From assembly GCA_017455785.1 (NCBI GenBank), contig JAFSYZ010000110.1, positions 1 through 9,156 on the forward strand: a stretch of 9,156 bases of DNA, given 5' to 3'. Under the pieces are notes generated by a model. It made no database searches, had not been told where the DNA came from, and was given only the letters and a program-made list of their open reading frames with translations. This DNA comes from Candidatus Methanomethylophilaceae archaeon. Its GTDB lineage: Archaea > Thermoplasmatota > Thermoplasmata > Methanomassiliicoccales > Methanomethylophilaceae. Numbering within the stretch: the first letter of the stretch is position 1; every line of letters starts with the position of its first letter. This document shows, in pieces, positions 4,769 through 9,156 of the stretch. The position numbers and the translations under genes are program-made.

Positions 4769-6010
4769 TCAGTTCACCATAGGTATCGTGACGCTTCCGT
4801 CCATCAGGATGATGACCTTAGCGTCGGGTTTCTGTTCGAATGCAGCCTTCATAGCATCTGCGACCGAGTCGAAAGGTGTCATGTTGGCATCCGATATCAT
4901 CTTCTTATCAAGATCGGTGACCGCCCATATGTCGGCCCAGACGGCGATCTCCGCCATCTTCGCTGCCTTGTGGTATCCTAACTTGTATTCCTTGTTCAGG
5001 TTCTCAAGGACCACCTTCGGGTCCTTGGAGGATGAGAGCTGCTGCAGGAATGTGGCATGTCCTACGCCTTCTCTGCACTTGGCGACCATTATGATCTTGC
5101 CGCCCTCCTTCAGTGCCCATTTGCCGTTGTCCAGGGCCTTTTGCGATTGGTACAGGTCGACATCCATCGGATACGGTGCCACGGATATCACCACATCGGC
5201 CTTCTGGGGGATAGGTACGCAGAATACCTCCTCCGCCCATCCAACGGCCTTCCTGAATGCTGCGTGGAGCTCTCCGGAAGCGCACTTGTAGATGTTCTGA
5301 TGTCTGTCCATCACGATCTGGATGGAGAAGATCATCTTCCCTTTCACCTTCTCCAGAGCGTCCATCATGTCCTCGTGCACCGGGTTACCTTCGAGCGCGA
5401 GTGCCTGGGCCTCCTTCCTCATCGCCATCCTGTGGTTTGCTTCAATGGTTCTGAATGATGCTACACCCGGAAGGAACGATTTCCTGCCTCCGGTGTATCC
5501 TGCGAAGTAGTGGGGTTCCACACTGGTGATGATGACGAGTCTGTCAGCATCAACTGCGATCCTGTTCACTTCCATCGGCGTCCCGTTCTTGGATTCGCCG
5601 AGATAAACGCATTCGGATTCCTTGGCGTTGTGGCAGATGATACGGCCCTTGAGGTACTCGTAGTGCTTCCCGAATACGAAATCGTACTCTTCGGGCGTCA
5701 TGTCCCTGTGGTTACCGGTGGCTATCAGGTACCTTGCCTTCTTGAGGTCCATCCTCTTGGACAGTGCATCTAGCACTTTTGCGGTAGGTGTCGGTCTCGT
5801 TCCGTCATTGACTATGAACACGATGTCCTCCCCGCCCTTCAGGAATTCTTCAAGAGAATCGTAGCCTATGGGGTCGTCAATCGATGCGTTGATGGTATCA
5901 TCGGGCGATCCGCACTGGACGTCCTTGGGATAGAAGATACCGATGAGGTTCTCATCTGGTATGTCCACCTTCTGGATTCCGTCCTTTCCGTATTTTATGT
6001 CCACGTTCAT
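4769..6010 (-). CDS. larA: LarA-family nickel-pincer racemase (lactate racemase-like)
   Basis: From ATG 6010 the protein has 413 residues, close to LarA (about 424). The four active-site residues of Lactobacillus plantarum LarA appear conserved: His101 (ATGNHR), His167 (EPHYFAGYTGG), Lys177 (GGRKSFLPG, the cofactor-attachment lysine) and His193 (NHRM). LarA-family enzymes racemize or epimerize 2-hydroxyacids through a hydride-accepting nickel-pincer nucleotide. The substrate cannot be read from sequence (lactate, malate or others). Cofactor genes larB/C/E are not in the window. I preferred ATG 6010 over ATG 6028: a TATA box at 6048-6041 predicts transcription start near 6018, between the two, and MNVDIKYGKDGI lines up with the LarA N-terminus. 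It heads the larA-iron-sulfur-folP operon. Confidence 0.88.
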   Translation of the reverse strand: MNVDIKYGKDGIQKVDIPDENLIGIFYPKDVQCGSPDDTINASIDDPIGYDSLEEFLKGGEDIVFIVNDGTRPTPTAKVLDALSKRMDLKKARYLIATGNHRDMTPEEYDFVFGKHYEYLKGRIICHNAKESECVYLGESKNGTPMEVNRIAVDADRLVIITSVEPHYFAGYTGGRKSFLPGVASFRTIEANHRMAMRKEAQALALEGNPVHEDMMDALEKVKGKMIFSIQIVMDRHQNIYKCASGELHAAFRKAVGWAEEVFCVPIPQKADVVISVAPYPMDVDLYQSQKALDNGKWALKEGGKIIMVAKCREGVGHATFLQQLSSSKDPKVVLENLNKEYKLGYHKAAKMAEIAVWADIWAVTDLDKKMISDANMTPFDSVADAMKAAFEQKPDAKVIILMDGSVTIPMVN

Positions 6011-6028
6011 GGTAACCTGTCGGCGCAT

Positions 6029-6070
6029 AACCTATCTAATAATATAAATGGTGAGGTGGACAGATAGGTT
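6029..6070. repeat. Perfect 9-bp inverted repeat flanking the larA TATA box (candidate operator)
   Basis: AACCTATCT at 6029-6037 is the exact reverse complement of AGATAGGTT at 6062-6070. The 24-bp spacer holds the larA TATA box. Arm centres are 33 bp apart, about three helical turns, and one arm lies between TATA box and start codon. The outer arm begins at the last base of the trkH stop codon. This suits a repressor bound at two faces, though a long-loop hairpin at the trkH 3' end is an alternative. Confidence 0.6.
6041..6048 (-). promoter_or_regulatory. Box A (TATA box) of the larA operon
   Basis: TTTATATT on the minus strand is a near-consensus archaeal TATA box. Its position predicts a transcription start around 6018, about 8 nt before the preferred larA ATG at 6010. 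It lies between the two arms of the inverted repeat at 6029-6070. Confidence 0.65.
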
Positions 6071-7704
6071 CATCCGTCGGTTTCAGGTAAGATATCCGTT
6101 CCGTCTTCCGTGTCGGCGGGTGTTTCAGGTACATCCTGTTTGTCGTTCCCTTTGATCCTATCCTTCATCCTGGGAACGGCGGTCTTCACGTTGTTGACCA
6201 TGTTGTTGAATCCTCTGGCGCCGAAGAGTTCCTTCCAGAATCCAGGTGTGAACATCACAAGGATCGATACGATCTCCATACGTCCCAATATCATGAGGGC
6301 ACAGGCGAAGAGCTTGGCCCATTCAGGCATGGGGGCATAATCACCGAAGAGTCTGCCCATACCAGGCCCTGTACCTGTTACCAATGCAGTGGATGCGAAG
6401 AGCGCCTCGTCCATGCTCATTATCGAATCGAAGACGATCATACCGATGAAGATAGTGATCACGAACATTATCACGACGACTGTCGCGCTGTGCACCACGC
6501 TCTCATCGATACCCCTCTTGTCAAGCTTGACGCTGTAGACCGCATTCGGGTGTATGGTCTTCCTGATCTCATTGACCATGGATTTGATGAGTATGATGGC
6601 CCTTGCCGTCTTGATACCTCCGGAGGTGGATCCTGTCGAACCTCCTACGATCATCACCAGAAGTAGGATGGACATGCCGAGGAACGGCCATTCGGTGGTG
6701 TAGTCCAATGTGGTGAATCCCGTGGTGGTACCGATGGATACGACCGAGAAGAACACATCGACGAAAGATTTCAAAGGCGAATCGTCCGTCCAGCTGCCGT
6801 TTATCGCCATCAATAGGCATACCAGGACGGAGACGCATCCGAACCATATGCACATGGTCTTGAACTCCTCGCTCAGGGTAAGACCCTTCACTTCATGTTT
6901 GACGATCGCTCTGTATTGGATGTAGAAGTTGGTGGCACTGAACAGCATGAAGAACAGGACCGCAATCCTGATGTGCATGTCGTAGTTGGCGAAACTGTCG
7001 TTGGTTATCATGAATCCGCCTGTGCAGATCACGCACATGGCGATGTTGCAGGACTCGAATGCTGACAATCCCAACAGCATCAATATAATCAGGTAGGCCA
7101 ACGTCAGGATGATGTAAACGAGGATGTACTGTTTGGCCGCCTTCCCCATCTTCAGGTAGAGGTTACCACCGCCGGATCCCGACATCTCGTTGGTCAGGAG
7201 GCTCCTTCCTCCGGTGACCACCATCGGCATGATGAACATGAAGACCATGACGATGATGATACCTCCGATCCACTGAGTCATGGATCTCCAAATCAGGAGG
7301 CTCCTGGGCATCTGCTCCAGATTGGCTATGGTCGTCGCTCCAGCAGTGGTGAAACCACTGACCGATTCGAATATGGCATCCACCAGCGGTATGCCGTGAA
7401 TAAGGTACGGGATGGTGCCGAAAGCGAACAGTGCCAGCCATAGTGTGGATATCATCAGCAGTCCGTCGGCAGGACGCATTGTTGGAGGGTTCTTGAACCT
7501 TAGGAACAGGTACATCGACAATGTCAATCCGATGGCTATCGGAAGGAAGAAGATGAAACTGTTCTCGCCCAATATCTTGGATACTACGAGGGATGGGACC
7601 ATGAGCAGGCTGACGAAGAACAACACGATACCTAGAACATGCATCGATCTGCTCTCGTACTTCGCATAGGCGTCCAAGTGCACCAATTTGAAAGGTGAAT
7701 TCAT
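6070..7704 (-). CDS. trkH: TrkH/KtrB-type potassium transporter, membrane subunit
   Basis: The 544-residue integral membrane protein shows the four-repeat pore design of the Trk/Ktr/HKT superfamily. Selectivity-filter loops are visible: TTAGAT (119-124), ICTGGF (226-231), TTTGFT (326-331) and TGTGPG (443-448), each with the filter glycine. The conserved intramembrane-gate region GGSTGSTSGGIKTAR (354-368) follows repeat 3. About ten hydrophobic segments span residues 22-485. It should import K+ across the cytoplasmic membrane, normally gated by a TrkA/KtrA RCK protein, which is not in this window. The last 30 residues are hydrophilic and strongly acidic (PETPADTEDGTD). The start at 7704 has a weak GGGATC upstream and a TATA-like TTATAA at the expected distance. 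Confidence 0.94.
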   Translation of the reverse strand: MNSPFKLVHLDAYAKYESRSMHVLGIVLFFVSLLMVPSLVVSKILGENSFIFFLPIAIGLTLSMYLFLRFKNPPTMRPADGLLMISTLWLALFAFGTIPYLIHGIPLVDAIFESVSGFTTAGATTIANLEQMPRSLLIWRSMTQWIGGIIIVMVFMFIMPMVVTGGRSLLTNEMSGSGGGNLYLKMGKAAKQYILVYIILTLAYLIILMLLGLSAFESCNIAMCVICTGGFMITNDSFANYDMHIRIAVLFFMLFSATNFYIQYRAIVKHEVKGLTLSEEFKTMCIWFGCVSVLVCLLMAINGSWTDDSPLKSFVDVFFSVVSIGTTTGFTTLDYTTEWPFLGMSILLLVMIVGGSTGSTSGGIKTARAIILIKSMVNEIRKTIHPNAVYSVKLDKRGIDESVVHSATVVVIMFVITIFIGMIVFDSIMSMDEALFASTALVTGTGPGMGRLFGDYAPMPEWAKLFACALMILGRMEIVSILVMFTPGFWKELFGARGFNNMVNNVKTAVPRMKDRIKGNDKQDVPETPADTEDGTDILPETDG

Positions 7705-7738
7705 CCCGATCCCACTTCTCGGTATCTGCGAATGGAGT

Positions 7739-7745
7739 TATAAGG
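7739..7745 (-). promoter_or_regulatory. Probable TATA box for trkH
   Basis: CTTATAA (minus strand, 7745-7739) lies 35-41 nt upstream of ATG 7704 and would give a short leader of roughly 10 nt. It occupies the 112-bp spacer shared with the divergent phosphatase gene. Confidence 0.5.
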
Positions 7746-7785
7746 GATTGTGTCAGGCGGTCCTTTGAACCAGGGGTTCGATAGA

Positions 7786-7792
7786 TTAAAAA
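7786..7792 (+). promoter_or_regulatory. Probable TATA box for the phosphatase-like gene
   Basis: TTAAAAA at 7786-7792 is centred about 28 bp upstream of ATG 7817, the distance expected for a leaderless archaeal transcript. No Shine-Dalgarno precedes the ATG. Confidence 0.5.
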
Positions 7793-7816
7793 GCGCTGTA
7801 ACGGTATTCCGTTTCC

Positions 7817-8968
7817 ATGAATTCCAAGTACAAACCATTGGTCGCAGCACTGATGGTTATAGTGATCTTCGGGGGTTCCCTGACCGTCTGCTTCTGGCCA
7901 TCCGACACCTCCAAGGAAGAGGTCTTTTCCGTCACTGGAGAGGTAACGGGGCTGAGCTCTTACAACCAGCCGGCACTTGACATCAAAGCTGAAACATTGT
8001 TAGAGCACAAGATCACACCCGGAGCGCTGTTCCAGATAGAGACGGAGAATGAGACGTTCAACGATGCGATACTTTTGAACAACTATCTTGGAATCTTCAT
8101 GTTCGATATATTCGTCAACATCGAATCGGACGGATACATCTCCATAGGATGTGTCGGGAAACTGATCACTGCGGATGTCGGCTCCAGTGTCACCATCACA
8201 CATACCGGTACCTCCCAGAGATATGGCAAGGTTCCGCATTACAACGAAGGTTCGACGAACAACAGGGCTGATTATCCGTCCGACGAGGTCTTCGGTAACT
8301 TCTACGAGGTCACCGGCGGAAATCTGAAGGACGGAATCCTGTACAGATCGTTCAGCCCGCTGTACAGCCCGGATAAGCAGGCCAGATCTACCTACGTCAA
8401 CGAACTCGCCGAGGAGGCCGGGATACAGTTCGAGATAGCACTGTCCTACAACGACGCTTCAGTCAAGAAGGCCGTCGATAGTCTGGAAGGATACTGCATA
8501 ACACTGTGCAAGGAGGGCAAGTACGTCGCACCCGGCATGGGATACCTGTACTTCCAGGAGAAGGAGAAGACTGCGTTGGTCCTTCAGAGCATCTTGGACA
8601 ACGACGGTGCATACTTGGTGCACTGCAACGTGGGAAGGGACAGGACAGGTTTCATAATCCTTCTGCTGCAGGCGCTTTGCGGATGCACCGCCGATGAGAT
8701 GAAGGAGTGTGAGGCCAAGGCATTCTGCAACCTCTATCATATCGACATGGGCACCGAGGAATTCAGAACGGTCGTCGACTGTACATACGGCAGGAACATG
8801 TATCTGATCGCCAACTACGATGAGATACCCGATATATTCGTGATAGATTGGAACAACATAGATGTGACCACCGTCGACACTTTCACTGCGGCGTATGATT
8901 ACTGTACGGACTATCTCGGTTTCTCCGATTCCGATATCGACAGTCTGATCGGTAAGCTGTGCAATTGA
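7817..8968 (+). CDS. Exported or membrane-anchored tyrosine phosphatase-like protein
   Basis: The 383-residue protein begins with a basic start and hydrophobic stretch (residues 7-27, KPLVAALMVIVIFGGSLTVCF), a signal peptide or membrane anchor. A beta-rich segment of unknown type fills about 35-150. From about 160 it resembles the Y_phosphatase3-like tyrosine phosphatases: NFYEVTGGNLKDGILYRSFSP (161-181) occupies the place of the family's NFRDLGG...LYRS. The P-loop HCNVGRDRTG (269-278) is an intact C-x5-R signature with nucleophile Cys270 and Arg276. The substrate could be phosphotyrosine or another phosphomonoester. Being outside the membrane, it is more likely to act on surface or environmental substrates than on cytoplasmic signalling proteins. 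Similar architectures occur in gut Firmicutes as I recall, so lateral acquisition is possible. Confidence 0.82.
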   Translation: MNSKYKPLVAALMVIVIFGGSLTVCFWPSDTSKEEVFSVTGEVTGLSSYNQPALDIKAETLLEHKITPGALFQIETENETFNDAILLNNYLGIFMFDIFVNIESDGYISIGCVGKLITADVGSSVTITHTGTSQRYGKVPHYNEGSTNNRADYPSDEVFGNFYEVTGGNLKDGILYRSFSPLYSPDKQARSTYVNELAEEAGIQFEIALSYNDASVKKAVDSLEGYCITLCKEGKYVAPGMGYLYFQEKEKTALVLQSILDNDGAYLVHCNVGRDRTGFIILLLQALCGCTADEMKECEAKAFCNLYHIDMGTEEFRTVVDCTYGRNMYLIANYDEIPDIFVIDWNNIDVTTVDTFTAAYDYCTDYLGFSDSDIDSLIGKLCN

Positions 8969-8983
8969 AAGCCATGGCTATAA

Positions 8984-9019
8984 GGGGCCGACAGGGATCG
9001 GCCCCGGTCGCCCTTTTTT
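8984..9019 (+). terminator. GC-rich hairpin followed by T-tract after the phosphatase gene
   Basis: GGGGCCGA (8984-8991) and TCGGCCCC (8998-9005) form a perfect 8-bp stem with a 6-nt loop. A run of six T (9014-9019) and more pyrimidines follow. It starts 15 nt after the stop codon and lies before the next gene, so it probably ends the phosphatase transcript. In archaea the T-tract alone often terminates. Confidence 0.75.
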
Positions 9020-9042
9020 CTTTCTCGCTGTCTTCCCATACC

Positions 9043-9050
9043 GACAAATA
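9043..9050 (+). promoter_or_regulatory. Weak TATA-like element before the last gene
   Basis: The AT-rich GACAAATA (9043-9050) is centred about 26 bp before ATG 9073, matching the leaderless pattern elsewhere in the window. The match to consensus is poor. Confidence 0.35.
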
Positions 9051-9072
9051 CCCTGACCGTGATTGTACGGAC

Positions 9073-9156
9073 ATGGCCTCTCTGAAGGAAGTCGGTGAAC
9101 AGCAGCTCATCAGGAACATACGTTCCATTATCAGGCCTGCGAAGGATGCCAGGGGA
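9073..9156 (+). CDS. thiL: Probable thiamine-monophosphate kinase, N-terminal fragment
   Basis: Twenty-eight codons run off the right edge. The start MASLKEVGEQQLIRNIRSII resembles the ThiL opening (a leucine, then GE...LI..I). ThiL phosphorylates thiamine monophosphate to the diphosphate cofactor. The ATP-binding region lies beyond the window, so other members of the AIR-synthase-like superfamily are possible. The ATG has a modest TATA-like element upstream and no Shine-Dalgarno. Confidence 0.55.
   Translation, partial: MASLKEVGEQQLIRNIRSIIRPAKDARG

Noticed and set aside
6011..6028. Upstream in-frame ATG 6028 for larA
   Set aside because: The TATA box predicts transcription beginning downstream of it, and the LarA alignment starts at ATG 6010.
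6029..6070. Reading the inverted repeat as a trkH terminator hairpin
   Set aside because: The 24-nt loop, AT-rich arms and lack of a T-tract after it make this weak; its placement around the larA TATA box fits an operator better.
7837..7894. Lipobox (SLTVC) in the phosphatase-like protein
   Set aside because: Valine before the cysteine is atypical for a lipobox, so only a signal peptide or anchor is claimed.
1..9156. Phage, defence island, CRISPR array, insertion sequence or tRNA gene
   Set aside because: No repeats-with-spacers, transposase, integrase, terminal repeats or tRNA-like cloverleaf were seen; the neighbours are metabolic and transport genes.

Overview
The window looks like archaeal chromosome, most likely from a Thermoplasmata-type methanogen such as Methanomassiliicoccales. 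The supports are TATA-like boxes about 25-30 bp upstream of starts (several transcripts look leaderless), a stand-alone 6-phospho-3-hexuloisomerase, a DUF2116-type zinc-ribbon membrane protein, an HdrD-like iron-sulfur protein, and very tight gene packing. The lineage is an inference; no taxonomic marker gene is present. No rRNA, tRNA, CRISPR array or insertion sequence was seen.

Left part (1-2694): the tail of an unidentified gene overlaps hxlB (+ strand, ends 624). Abutting it head-on is a four-gene minus-strand operon, read from 2598 down to 625: an E1-like activating enzyme, a ubiquitin-like protein ending in Gly-Gly-Ser-Thr, an E2-like conjugating enzyme with HPN motif and catalytic-type cysteine, and an Rpn11-like JAB/JAMM metalloprotease. 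The reading frames overlap or touch and each downstream gene has its own Shine-Dalgarno. Together they make a logical cycle: the protease trims Ser-Thr to expose Gly-Gly, the E1 adenylates it, the E2 accepts it as thioester and conjugates it, and the protease removes it again. No E3 is visible. This eukaryote-like conjugation cassette is the main discovery in the window.

Middle (2695-6069): a small zinc-ribbon/transmembrane protein is transcribed divergently from the cassette. It converges on a minus-strand operon larA-like racemase -> HdrD/GlcF-like iron-sulfur protein -> dihydropteroate synthase (folP). The larA promoter is bracketed by a perfect 9-bp inverted repeat that looks like an operator.

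Right part (6070-9156): a TrkH/KtrB-type K+ transporter subunit (minus), a divergent secreted or membrane-anchored tyrosine-phosphatase-like protein (plus), a GC-rich hairpin plus T-tract terminator, and the first 28 codons of a probable thiamine-monophosphate kinase (thiL).
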